Source of the DNA: JAXHLG01 sp046497225
GTDB lineage: Bacteria > Patescibacteriota > Minisyncoccia > Moranbacterales > DUUL01
Length of the DNA stretch: 9,125 bases
Direction of reading: 5' to 3'
Assembly: GCA_046497225.1 (NCBI GenBank)
Contig: JAWOGA010000058.1
Span: 1-9,125, forward strand
Within the stretch, counting starts at the first letter, position 1, and every line of letters begins with the position of its first letter. The position numbers and the translations under genes were made by a program. This document shows positions 1 to 6,791 of the stretch, piece by piece. The notes under the pieces were generated by a model. That model saw nothing but the letters and a program-made list of their open reading frames with translations. It was not told where the DNA came from and ran no database searches.

Positions 1-932
1 GTCAAGAACAAACCAAGAAAAACTTGGATATTTTGATTCAAGCAGCCCAAAAAAGAAATGAAGCTATAGACCATGTTTTACTTTTTGGTCCTCCGGGCTT
101 AGGTAAAACTACTTTAGCTCATATTATAGCCAATGAAATGGGCGCCGGCATTAAAACCACTTCCGGACCGGCAATAGAAAGAGTAGGAGACTTGGGGTCT
201 ATTTTAACGAACTTAAATGATGGAGACGTTTTGTTTGTGGATGAAATACACAGACTCAATAAGACTGTAGAAGAAGTTCTTTATCCTGCCATGGAAGACG
301 GCAAACTGGATATTATTTTAGGAAAAGGACCATCGGCCAGAACGATTCAACTTGATTTGCCTAAGTTTACTATCATCGGTGCTACAACTAGATTAGGAAT
401 GCTTTCTTCTCCTTTAAGAAACAGATTTGGAGCTATTTATAGGCTTCAGTTTTATGAAAAAGAGGAGATAGGCCAAATTATAAAAAGATCAGCCCACATA
501 TTGAATGTTGAAATAAATGAAGATGGCTGCCAAGCAGTAGCTTCCTGCAGCCGGAGAACGCCAAGGGTGGCGAATCGTTTACTAAAAAGAGTCCGAGATT
601 ATGCTCAAATAAAAAACTCTGAAATAGTCAATGAAGATATAGTCAAAAAATCGCTTGGAATGATGGAAGTTGACCACTTGGGATTGGAGCCGGCAGATAG
701 GGATATATTAAGAGCGATGATAGAGAAGTTTAATGGCGGTCCGGTAGGCGTTCAAACGATAGCGGCATCCGTAGCAGAAGAAAGCCAAACTATAGAGGAT
801 GTTTACGAACCTTACCTTTTACAAATAGGAATGCTTGAAAGAACTCCGCGAGGAAGAAAGGTTACTAGACTGGCTTATCAACATTTGGAAATTGATTTTC
901 CGGAAGACGATGAGCAGGGAAGTTTATTTTAA
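1..932 (+). CDS. ruvB: Holliday junction branch migration DNA helicase RuvB (5'-truncated by the window edge)
   Basis: RuvB is the hexameric AAA+ motor that, with RuvA, drives branch migration of Holliday junctions in recombinational repair. The frame is already open at base 1 and starts inside the conserved GQEQ..NL segment, so the leucine codon at 24 is internal and roughly 20-40 N-terminal residues lie outside the window. Visible motifs in order: Walker A GPPGLGKT (about 87-110), Walker B DVLFVDEIH (about 225-251), sensor-1 GATTR (378-392), the arginine-finger segment SSPLRNRFG (about 405-431), and the C-terminal winged-helix DNA-binding domain from GLEPADRDIL to RKVTRLAYQHL (about 680-890), with the family hallmark GGPVGVQTIAAS. 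The gene ends in TAA at 930-932. No ruvA or ruvC is visible. It converges on rnj across a shared terminator. Identification is essentially certain. Confidence 0.97.
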   Translation, partial: QEQTKKNLDILIQAAQKRNEAIDHVLLFGPPGLGKTTLAHIIANEMGAGIKTTSGPAIERVGDLGSILTNLNDGDVLFVDEIHRLNKTVEEVLYPAMEDGKLDIILGKGPSARTIQLDLPKFTIIGATTRLGMLSSPLRNRFGAIYRLQFYEKEEIGQIIKRSAHILNVEINEDGCQAVASCSRRTPRVANRLLKRVRDYAQIKNSEIVNEDIVKKSLGMMEVDHLGLEPADRDILRAMIEKFNGGPVGVQTIAASVAEESQTIEDVYEPYLLQIGMLERTPRGRKVTRLAYQHLEIDFPEDDEQGSLF

Positions 933-971
933 TGTCGCGAGGATTAAAAATTGTTAGCCAATCTTAAAAAA

Positions 972-1008
972 ATCAAAAAACCGACTCTGTATGAGTCGGT
1001 TTTTTGAT
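972..1008. terminator. Bidirectional intrinsic terminator between ruvB and rnj
   Basis: This is a perfect 16-bp inverted repeat around a 5-base loop (TGTAT, 988-992). The GC-rich core CCGACTC (981-987) pairs with GAGTCGG (993-999) and is flanked by A6 on the left (975-980) and T6 on the right (1000-1005). Read on either strand it gives a stable hairpin followed by a U-run, so it can end both the rightward ruvB transcript and the leftward rnj transcript. It is 40 bases past the ruvB stop and about 20 bases past the rnj stop. Confidence 0.93.
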
Positions 1009-1027
1009 AAATCAATCTTGCCGCTAT

Positions 1028-2797
1028 TTAAACTTCTATAATAACCGGGAGTACCATCGGCCTGCGCTGTGTTTTTTGAAATAGGAATTTTCCCACAGAA
1101 TCCCGGATGTTATTTTTGATATATTCCCAATTAGGCTCTGCTTCTTTGGAAACAACATCATTGATGATTTTTTTGGCTTTCCTTTTGGTCTCGTTAACTA
1201 GATCAAAGTTTTCTTTGACATAGATAAATCCCCTGGATGCCACTTGAGGCTCTCCAATTACTTTCCTTTTTTCTTTGTCAACTATTGATATGATGGTAAA
1301 CATTCCATCTTCAGCGAGTAACTGGCGGTCTCTTAAAACGACATTTCCAACATCGCCAATTCCCAAGCCATCTACCATGACATAAGAAGAGGGAACTTTT
1401 TCATTGGAAAGGCGTCCTTGTTGATTCTGATTAAATTCGAAAACTCGTCCGTTGTCTCCAACTAAAACATTTTCTTTTTTCATTCCTATTGATTCTCCCA
1501 GCTCTCCGTGAATTTTCAGCATATAGTAAGTTCCGTGGATGGGGATGAGGTATTTGGGTCTAACCAAACTCATCATCATTTTCAAATCTTCTTGTCTGGC
1601 GTGTCCTCCGGAGTGTATATCCATCATCTTGTAATGGATTACATGGGCTCCTTTTTTGTAAAGAGTGTCCTTTAGCCCTTGAACTGTTCTTTCATTACCC
1701 GGTATAACCGAGGAGGAAAAAACAATAGTATCTCCATAATGAACTTGAATGTATTTATGTTCATTGTTAACAATTCTCATCAAAACCGCATTACCCTCTC
1801 CTTGAGCTCCGGTGCAAAGAATGGCTACTTTACTGTCTGGATATCTATGAGCTTCTTTGACGTCTATGAAGGTAGATTTTTTTGCATTGATATATCCCAG
1901 TTTTTTAGATATTTCTACGATATTTTTCATAGAATATCCTTCTACGGCCACCTTTCTTCCGTTTTTTTCAGCCACTTCTATAATTTCCTGAATTCGGCTT
2001 ACCAGTGAAGAAAAAGTAGCGGTAATTACTCTGCCGCGAGCTTCTTTAAAGAGATTTTCTAAATTCTCCTTAATTTTGGATTCGGAAACACTGTAACCTT
2101 CTGTTTGAGAATCTGTGCTATCTGACATTAAAGCCAAGACTCCTTCTGACCCCAGGCGAGCAATTTTGGATATATCAGCCGGAACATCCCCTACAGGTGA
2201 ATGATCAAATTTAAAATCTCCCGTGTGCATAATATTGCCAACTGGAGTTCTTATGAATAACCCAACTGAATCCGGGATGGAATGATTGACATGGAAAAAT
2301 TCCACATTGAAAGCGCCTAAAGTTAATTTGTCGATTTTGCGAACTTTTTTTACATTGATAGGTGCTTGGCCTTTGTAGTCTTCTTGTCTTTTCATGATTA
2401 TGCCTCGAGTCAATTCGGTGGCATAAATAGGCGGATTTCCTATGGCCGGAATAATTTGAGGGATGGCTCCTATATGGTCAAAGTGACCGTGAGTTATAAT
2501 AACCCCTCTAATTTTTTTCTTGTTTTTCTTAAGATAATCAATATTGGGAATTATATAATCTATCCCCATCATTTTCTCTTCGGGAAACATTAAACCGCAA
2601 TCAACAATGATTATGTCATCGCCATATTCAATGACGGTCATATTTCTGCCGATTTCTTCCAATCCTCCCAAGGGAATTATTCTCAACTTGTTCTTCTTGG
2701 AAGAGGATTTATTATTTTTTGAGAAAGTCTTATTTACAGAGCTTTCTTGCCGGGAGCTTTTTTGAGCTACCCCCTTCTCATTACTATTTTTTTGCAT
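1028..2797 (-). CDS. rnj: Ribonuclease J (metallo-beta-lactamase/beta-CASP RNase)
   Basis: RNase J is a cytoplasmic 5'-3' exonuclease and endonuclease in mRNA decay and rRNA maturation, and replaces RNase E in many bacteria. I start it at the ATG 2797-2795 (589 aa); a TTG six codons upstream (2815) also fits the frame, but neither has an SD. Residues 1 to about 36 are a disordered Lys/Ser/Asn-rich extension ahead of the catalytic core (LRIIPLGGLEEIGRNM). Zinc-binding motifs are HGHFDH (103-108), His172 in NHSIPDS, and Asp194 in HTGDF. The segment LMSDSTD (about 223-229) leads into the beta-CASP domain, followed by HSGGHA (395-400) and PIHGTYY (about 419-425). The C-terminal domain includes MVDGLGIGDVGNVVLRDR. 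All catalytic ligands are present, and the length exceeds the usual ~555 aa mainly through the N-terminal tail. Family assignment is certain; J1 versus J2 cannot be told. Confidence 0.96.
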   Translation of the reverse strand: MQKNSNEKGVAQKSSRQESSVNKTFSKNNKSSSKKNKLRIIPLGGLEEIGRNMTVIEYGDDIIIVDCGLMFPEEKMMGIDYIIPNIDYLKKNKKKIRGVIITHGHFDHIGAIPQIIPAIGNPPIYATELTRGIIMKRQEDYKGQAPINVKKVRKIDKLTLGAFNVEFFHVNHSIPDSVGLFIRTPVGNIMHTGDFKFDHSPVGDVPADISKIARLGSEGVLALMSDSTDSQTEGYSVSESKIKENLENLFKEARGRVITATFSSLVSRIQEIIEVAEKNGRKVAVEGYSMKNIVEISKKLGYINAKKSTFIDVKEAHRYPDSKVAILCTGAQGEGNAVLMRIVNNEHKYIQVHYGDTIVFSSSVIPGNERTVQGLKDTLYKKGAHVIHYKMMDIHSGGHARQEDLKMMMSLVRPKYLIPIHGTYYMLKIHGELGESIGMKKENVLVGDNGRVFEFNQNQQGRLSNEKVPSSYVMVDGLGIGDVGNVVLRDRQLLAEDGMFTIISIVDKEKRKVIGEPQVASRGFIYVKENFDLVNETKRKAKKIINDVVSKEAEPNWEYIKNNIRDSVGKFLFQKTQRRPMVLPVIIEV

Positions 2798-2815
2798 AAT
2801 TTCTAATAGTTTCAA

Positions 2816-2838
2816 TTGTTCAAAAAATATTTGAACAA
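2816..2838 (-). promoter_or_regulatory. 8-bp inverted repeat in the RNase J leader
   Basis: TTGTTCAA (2816-2823) and TTGAACAA (2831-2838) are perfect inverted arms around a 7-base AT spacer, 18 bases upstream of the chosen rnj ATG. In rnj mRNA this would be a short hairpin just before the start region; as DNA it could be an operator. Function is inferred from position only. Confidence 0.3.
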
Positions 2839-2986
2839 AAGTTTGAATTAATTTTTAATTAAGCTTGAAGAAATTACTAGCGTTTAATTTTTATCACAAC
2901 ATCCATTAAAATAAATATCATTTACCTGTTCTTAATAGGTAACAAATTTAATTTGCAATGGAGTTAAATGTAAAAATTTAAAGCTA

Positions 2987-3044
2987 AAATAAATCAAACC
3001 GCTTTTAATAAAGCTTGTTTTATTTACAGTGGTTTGATTTATTT
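2987..3044. repeat. Perfect 14-bp inverted repeat with a 30-base loop (hairpin; possible terminator or structured RNA)
   Basis: AAATAAATCAAACC (2987-3000) is matched exactly by GGTTTGATTTATTT (3031-3044). The loop contains a second small hairpin, GCTTT/AAAGC (3001-3005 with 3010-3014, loop TAAT). On the minus strand the structure lies about 100 bases downstream of the isomerase stop codon and runs into TTTATTTTAGC, so it could be a weak terminator for that gene. On the plus strand it is followed at once by AAAGGAGAGG. Both readings are inferred; the repeat itself is plain in the sequence. Confidence 0.7.
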
Positions 3045-3063
3045 AAAGGAGAGGCGAACTTGT

Positions 3064-3108
3064 ATGGTTTTTGTTAAAACACAAAGCTTTCGCTATTCTT
3101 CAAATTGA
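3064..3108 (+). CDS. Possible 14-aa mini-ORF behind an SD-like sequence
   Basis: ATG at 3064-3066 opens a 14-codon frame (MVFVKTQSFRYSSN) ending in TGA at 3106-3108. The run GGAGAGG (3048-3054) sits nine bases before the ATG, so this would be one of very few start codons in the window with a good SD. It lies directly behind the 14-bp inverted repeat, antisense to the spacer between the isomerase gene and rnj. There is no downstream plus-strand gene for it to act on as a leader peptide. It may well be chance. Confidence 0.2.
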   Translation: MVFVKTQSFRYSSN

Positions 3109-3146
3109 ATATTTTAGAATCATTAAATATTAAGTGTAAGTATTTT

Positions 3147-4127
3147 TTAAGATAATTTTTTCTTAAATTCTTCCACTAAATCAACCGGAGTGGGGTCCTG
3201 TCCGTATTCCTGAGCTAAATAATATGAAATCCAGTCTCCCAGCACCAGTGTTCGTATAGTTTTATCTAAGAAATCGCTTCCTTGGATTTCTATGATCTCG
3301 CTTTCCATCCCCTTTTTTCGATAAAGTTCTGCAGTTAAGTCCATCCTTTCTTTAATTCTTTGATGGTCTTCTGTATCCTTTAAAATTAAAACGAAATAGT
3401 CATTCTTAGGCAAAGAAAACCCTAGCATTTCATTGTGATTTAATTCCGGAAAGTAATTCCAGAACGCCGGAGATTTGGAGTTTTCATTGATCTTAATCTT
3501 CCAATTTCTGGCAACAACTTTAAATCGATTTGAAGCGTAAATAACCGGGATTTTGTTTTTAGCCTTTTTGGCCAACTCTTCCCCAAGTACTTCTGTTTCT
3601 TTGGGGTTGATTTTGGAAAACCTGGTTATCTTATCAGTTAAACCTAAATTTGTCAAGACCTTGTGCATAGCCGCGAAAGCGTAAGTGTTGGCATACCGAG
3701 GTTGAAAATGAGGGAAATCTATTTTGTATTTAACGTGGGGAATATTGTTTTCTTTGGCTATTTTTTCCACTTCGCCACCTTCTGAGAAGGCTACTATTGA
3801 AGATTTTTCTTCCAAGGCTTGTTTAAAGCAGGCTATTGTTTCCTCTGTGTTGCCGGAGTAAGAAGAGATAAACACTAAAGAATTTTTACTTGCTTGAGGA
3901 GGAAGGTTGTAGTCTCGGCTTATGTAGATAGGTAATTTGAATTTTTTTTCTTGATTTTGCAGGTAACTCGAGAGTAAATCAGCGGGAAGAGCCGAACCTC
4001 CCATACCGCAAACAATTAAGTTATCAAATTTATTTTTATCAATTGTAATTTTTTCAGCAAACTTTTGCCCGGTTTTCATCTGGTTGGGATAATCCAGAAT
4101 AACCTGGCGAAGATTGTATTTATCCAT
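3147..4127 (-). CDS. Bifunctional phosphoglucose/phosphomannose isomerase (archaeal-type, SIS domains)
   Basis: The enzyme interconverts glucose-6-P or mannose-6-P with fructose-6-P, feeding glycolysis and sugar-nucleotide synthesis in the cytoplasm. The 326-aa length matches the compact family known from Pyrobaculum and Thermoplasma, not the ~550-aa classical Pgi. It has two SIS (sugar isomerase) domains. The first holds CGMGGSALPADLL (40-52) and the phosphate-binding SSYSGNTEET (88-97), then RYANTYAF (144-151). The second holds KINENSKSP (about 212-220), whose Glu215 is the likely catalytic base, and NHNEMLGF (230-237) with the likely ring-opening His231. The C-terminal DPTPVDLVEEFKKKL is also typical. 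The ATG at 4127-4125 follows an A-run with no SD. It stands apart from its neighbours, with 210 bases upstream and 349 downstream, so it probably has its own promoter. Dual specificity is inferred from the family. Confidence 0.9.
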   Translation of the reverse strand: MDKYNLRQVILDYPNQMKTGQKFAEKITIDKNKFDNLIVCGMGGSALPADLLSSYLQNQEKKFKLPIYISRDYNLPPQASKNSLVFISSYSGNTEETIACFKQALEEKSSIVAFSEGGEVEKIAKENNIPHVKYKIDFPHFQPRYANTYAFAAMHKVLTNLGLTDKITRFSKINPKETEVLGEELAKKAKNKIPVIYASNRFKVVARNWKIKINENSKSPAFWNYFPELNHNEMLGFSLPKNDYFVLILKDTEDHQRIKERMDLTAELYRKKGMESEIIEIQGSDFLDKTIRTLVLGDWISYYLAQEYGQDPTPVDLVEEFKKKLS

Positions 4128-4142
4128 ATTTTTTTGTTAGAA

Positions 4143-4148
4143 ATTATA
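4143..4148 (-). promoter_or_regulatory. Candidate -10 box for the isomerase gene
   Basis: A perfect TATAAT reads on the minus strand at 4148-4143, with its 3' end 15 bases from the ATG. A TTAACA (4174-4169) upstream resembles a -35, but the 20-base spacing is too long. If used, transcription would begin only about 9 bases before the start codon, giving a nearly leaderless mRNA and fitting the lack of an SD. A second TATAAT at 4230-4225, also without a clear -35, is an alternative. Confidence 0.35.
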
Positions 4149-4337
4149 GAATGCTAATTTGGACGAGATGTTAAGAAAGTTATTACAAACAAGGGAAGTA
4201 AAGGCGAGGGTTTGGTTTCTGTATATTATAGCTCTCAAGCAAAGACTTTATTTTCCTTAGTTAAATTTAATACGAAATATAACTGCAATTATTTAGAGTT
4301 TTTCAATTGTTGAGCTTATGTGTTTACCGACGTTGGA

Positions 4338-6080
4338 TTATTTTTTAATTCTTTTGGTGTTTTTATACCATTCATTAATTTGTTGAAATCTTAGAGACAG
4401 GTTAGTGATAGATTCTGTGTCTACTCCTTTGATTTTATTATTTAATATATAAACATAGTTTGGAGTAAATAAGAATGTAGCGGGAATTTCTTCAGCTATT
4501 TTTTCCTCCAATTCATTGTACTTCTCTTGTCTTTCTTGGATGTCGTGAATTTTTCTGGATTCTTCAAGGATTTCATCAACTTCTTCTTCGTCAAATAGTG
4601 TTAAATTTTTGCCAGGATCATGTTTTTCGGATGAGTGCCAAAAATGATACAAGTCCGGATCGTTTCCAAAATATTCTTGGCCAAACAGAAGCGCTTCATA
4701 GTCTCTTGTCTTAATGTAGTTTTGCTGGATATCGCTAACATCCAAAACAGAAATTTCCACTTCTACTCCTAATTTTTCCCACTGTTTTTCAAGAATTTCA
4801 GCAGTTTGACTCAAAGGCTCCCAATTAGCGCAAACCAAAGAAAACTTCAATTCCGTGTCGTCTTTCTTTCTTAAACCTTTATCATCTTGTTTCTCCCAAT
4901 CTGCTTCCCGGAGTATTTTCTTAGCCTTTTCCAAGTCATATTTGTATTTTTCCACGTCTTGAGAGGAGCTAAAGTTGCCAAAAGATTTTAATATTGGAGA
5001 GTAGGTTTTTTCGGCGTATCCATCAAAAACTTCATTGATAATTTCTTCTCTGTTAGTTGCGTAGGAAAGAGCTTTTCTCACATTCTCATCGGCTAAAGGT
5101 TTTGATTTGGTTTGATTGTAGAAAACACTAAAATATCGGGGAATGCTGAAAGATTTAACTTTGGTGCTTTTGCTTTCTTCAAATGGTCCAATGTTTTCAT
5201 AAGAAAAAACGCCAAAACCGTTTATTTCTTTTTTGTTATAGGCCTGAATTAATTCTTCTTCCGAGTTGTAGAAATTAAAATTAATTTTTTCTAAATAAGG
5301 CTTTTTGTTGTAGTAATCATCGTTGGAAATGAGCTGGTAGGAGATAATGTTGTCTTGATTGTCTTTTTTGTAATCGGCAAATTCAAATGGTCCGGATCCG
5401 ACCGGTTTAAGATTGAATTCATTAATCAGAAAATTCCCCGATGAAATACTTTCAAAGATGTGTTTTGGCAGAATTCCAAAAGTTAGCTTGTTTAAAAATG
5501 GACTAAATGGTTCTTCCAGGGTGAATTTGATGGTTTGGTTGTCAACTACTTCTACTTCCGTGTCTTGAAAATTTCCTCTTAAGGTGCTCTTGAATTGAGG
5601 ATTTTGAATTAACTTAGTGGTAAAATAAATATCTTCTGCGGTTAAATCTTTGCCATCGTGCCATTTGATACCCTCTTTAATTTTGACGGTGTAAGTCTTC
5701 TTGTCTTCTGAAACCTCATAGCTTTCCGTTAAGTCTTTTTCGATTTTAGCGTTTTTGTTATATTTAAATAAAGAAGAAAAAACCAAATCGCTGATAGTGG
5801 CATCTACTTCATTAGCTTGGCTGAGTAATGGGTTTACATAAACCGGTTTGCCAACGATTCCTTCAGTGTATTCGCCTCCTTGAGCGGGAACTTCTTTGGT
5901 GGATGAGAAATAATAATAAATTGACCAGCCGGCTAATCCTGCGACCAAAAGAAAGATTGCGCTATAGAGCATCATTTTTTCTTTTTTGCCAAAGATTTTA
6001 GCCAAAGACTTTATTTTTTTTGTAGAATCTTTCGTAAAATTTTTTGAATTATTATTAGTGTCTTTCATATAATTTAGCAT
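4338..6080 (-). CDS. Membrane-anchored peptide/solute-binding protein (SBP family 5, OppA/DppA-like)
   Basis: Family-5 solute-binding proteins capture oligopeptides, nickel or similar ligands outside the cell and pass them to an ABC permease. This one is 580 aa. Residues 1-36 are polar and Lys-rich, and one hydrophobic helix follows at about 37-58 (MLYSAIFLLVAGLAGWSIYYYF), so it is likely anchored N-in/C-out. There is no lipobox cysteine and no obvious cleavage site. Family signatures are GIVGKPVYVNPLLS (about 74-87), WHDGKDLTAEDIYFT (140-154), PVGSGPFEF (226-234), KPLADENVRKALSYATNREEII and DPDLYHFWHSS. The ATG at 6080-6078 gives this length; an ATG four codons in (6068) is equally plausible, and neither has an SD. 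It is the last gene of the NYN/YvlD/secG cluster, 92 bases after secG. No permease or ATPase gene is nearby, so the ligand is unknown. Confidence 0.9.
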   Translation of the reverse strand: MLNYMKDTNNNSKNFTKDSTKKIKSLAKIFGKKEKMMLYSAIFLLVAGLAGWSIYYYFSSTKEVPAQGGEYTEGIVGKPVYVNPLLSQANEVDATISDLVFSSLFKYNKNAKIEKDLTESYEVSEDKKTYTVKIKEGIKWHDGKDLTAEDIYFTTKLIQNPQFKSTLRGNFQDTEVEVVDNQTIKFTLEEPFSPFLNKLTFGILPKHIFESISSGNFLINEFNLKPVGSGPFEFADYKKDNQDNIISYQLISNDDYYNKKPYLEKINFNFYNSEEELIQAYNKKEINGFGVFSYENIGPFEESKSTKVKSFSIPRYFSVFYNQTKSKPLADENVRKALSYATNREEIINEVFDGYAEKTYSPILKSFGNFSSSQDVEKYKYDLEKAKKILREADWEKQDDKGLRKKDDTELKFSLVCANWEPLSQTAEILEKQWEKLGVEVEISVLDVSDIQQNYIKTRDYEALLFGQEYFGNDPDLYHFWHSSEKHDPGKNLTLFDEEEVDEILEESRKIHDIQERQEKYNELEEKIAEEIPATFLFTPNYVYILNNKIKGVDTESITNLSLRFQQINEWYKNTKRIKK

Positions 6081-6177
6081 CGTTACAAATTAATTTTACT
6101 AACAATGGAAATCAATCTAATTTAATTCTTTTGTAAAGAATTAAATGAAAATGATTTCAATTCGCAACGATGTTAGT
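6078..6177 (-). repeat. Nested inverted repeats filling the secG to solute-binding-protein spacer
   Basis: The 92-base spacer is almost all self-complementary. The inner stem is 12 bp with a 3-base loop (6120-6131 pairs with 6135-6146). Outside it GAAATCA (6108-6114) pairs with TGATTTC (6152-6158), and the outermost CATCGTT (6078-6084) pairs with AACGATG (6166-6172). A competing pair is ACTAACA (6098-6104) with TGTTAGT (6171-6177). The outer arm includes the ATG of the downstream gene, so folding could mask that start codon; it could also set the ratio between the two cistrons. There is no U-run, so a plain terminator is unlikely. Confidence 0.5.
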
Positions 6178-6406
6178 TAATAGTTTGAGCGGAAATAATC
6201 AGGGAGATTAATGAGTTTATGATAAACAAAGACCCCAGGACGGCTGATGCCCAAAAGAGGAATTTTTCCAGACCTCTTTTGGTGTGGAATCCGCTGAATC
6301 CTCCGCCGAAAGTAGCTGATAATCCGGAGCCTCTATTCTGAAGTAAAACAGACAGAGCCAACAAAAAAGAGATAATCAACTGAATATAAGATAATGTTTG
6401 TAGCAT
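6173..6406 (-). CDS. secG: Protein translocase subunit SecG
   Basis: SecG is the small accessory subunit of the SecYEG channel in the cytoplasmic membrane; it assists SecA-driven export. The product is 77 aa, normal for the family. It has two transmembrane helices, at about 4-22 and 48-70. Between them lies the hallmark cytoplasmic loop LLQNRGSGLSATFGGG (21-36), followed by FSGFHTKRGLEKFLFW. The ATG at 6406-6404 is 10 bases after the stop of the YvlD-like gene, so the two are very likely co-transcribed. The leader is an A-run without an SD. The stop is TAA at 6175-6173. Identification is confident despite the small size, because the loop motif is diagnostic. Confidence 0.93.
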   Translation of the reverse strand: MLQTLSYIQLIISFLLALSVLLQNRGSGLSATFGGGFSGFHTKRGLEKFLFWASAVLGSLFIINSLISLIISAQTIN

Positions 6407-6416
6407 TTTTTATAAT

Positions 6417-6773
6417 TTAATCTTCAATAAAATATGATAATAGATAATTTACTAAACTGATCACGATCACGCCCCAGAAAGCCGGCCAAAATCCTTCTAT
6501 GATAAATGATGGCAAGATAAATGAAACTAAAAATAATAAACTAATATTGATAATTACAGTGAAAAGTCCGAATGTCAAGATTATAAAAGGAAGGGAAAAT
6601 AAAACCAAAACAGGTCTAATTAAAACATTCACAACTCCCAACAAAAAACCTCCCAGCAAGAGGTTGCTTAAAGTTATTTCCATTTCAACTCCTTCTATAA
6701 ACCGAACAGCTGCATAAATAGCAAGAGCGTTAATTAAAACGTGTAAACTTGCTTTTACCAATAGTTTTTTCAT
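6417..6773 (-). CDS. YvlD / phage holin family 4-like small membrane protein
   Basis: The protein is a short integral membrane protein of the broadly conserved YvlD/'phage holin family 4' group; its role is not established, and the holin label comes from distant similarity only. From the ATG at 6773 it is 118 aa; a GTG three codons upstream (6782) is possible. Three to four hydrophobic helices are visible, at about 8-27, 37-55, 61-87 and 95-114. Family features are NVLIRPVLVLFSLPFIILTFGLF, split around the conserved NxxIRP (about 49-54), then the INISLL segment and the EGFWPAFWG turn before the last helix. The NYN gene ends 18 bases upstream and secG starts 10 bases downstream, which indicates an operon. 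There is no lysis cassette or other phage gene nearby, so a phage origin is not supported. Confidence 0.85.
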   Translation of the reverse strand: MKKLLVKASLHVLINALAIYAAVRFIEGVEMEITLSNLLLGGFLLGVVNVLIRPVLVLFSLPFIILTFGLFTVIINISLLFLVSFILPSFIIEGFWPAFWGVIVISLVNYLLSYFIED

Positions 6774-6791
6774 AAAAAACACAATTTAATA

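Larger units (their letters stand above)
2798..3146. other. 349-base gap between the isomerase gene and rnj
   Basis: This AT-rich stretch holds no long gene on either strand. It must contain the rnj promoter, but I cannot pick one out with confidence. Its contents are the inverted repeat at 2816-2838, a 6-bp inverted repeat TTACCT/AGGTAA (2922-2927 and 2937-2942), the 14-bp inverted repeat at 2987-3044, and a purine-rich run followed by a 14-codon ORF on the plus strand (3046-3108). Confidence 0.6.

Noticed and set aside
1679..2593. Plus-strand open frames opposite rnj (1679-2008 and 2366-2593)
   Set aside because: They lie fully inside the RNase J gene on the other strand and encode low-complexity Phe/Ser/Asn-rich sequence with no recognisable motif.
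3048..3125. GGAGAGGCGAAC start resembling a tRNA-Ser 5' end, with TTCAAATTGAA further on
   Set aside because: No complementary CCTCTCC acceptor strand follows and no cloverleaf arms can be drawn, so this is not a tRNA.
6499..6717. Plus-strand open frame opposite the YvlD-like gene
   Set aside because: It is a Lys/Asn/Thr-rich antisense product of a membrane-helix gene with clear family motifs.
6417..6773. Prophage remnant, suggested by the 'phage holin' family name
   Set aside because: YvlD-type proteins are widespread chromosomal genes; no endolysin, integrase, structural gene or attachment repeat is present.
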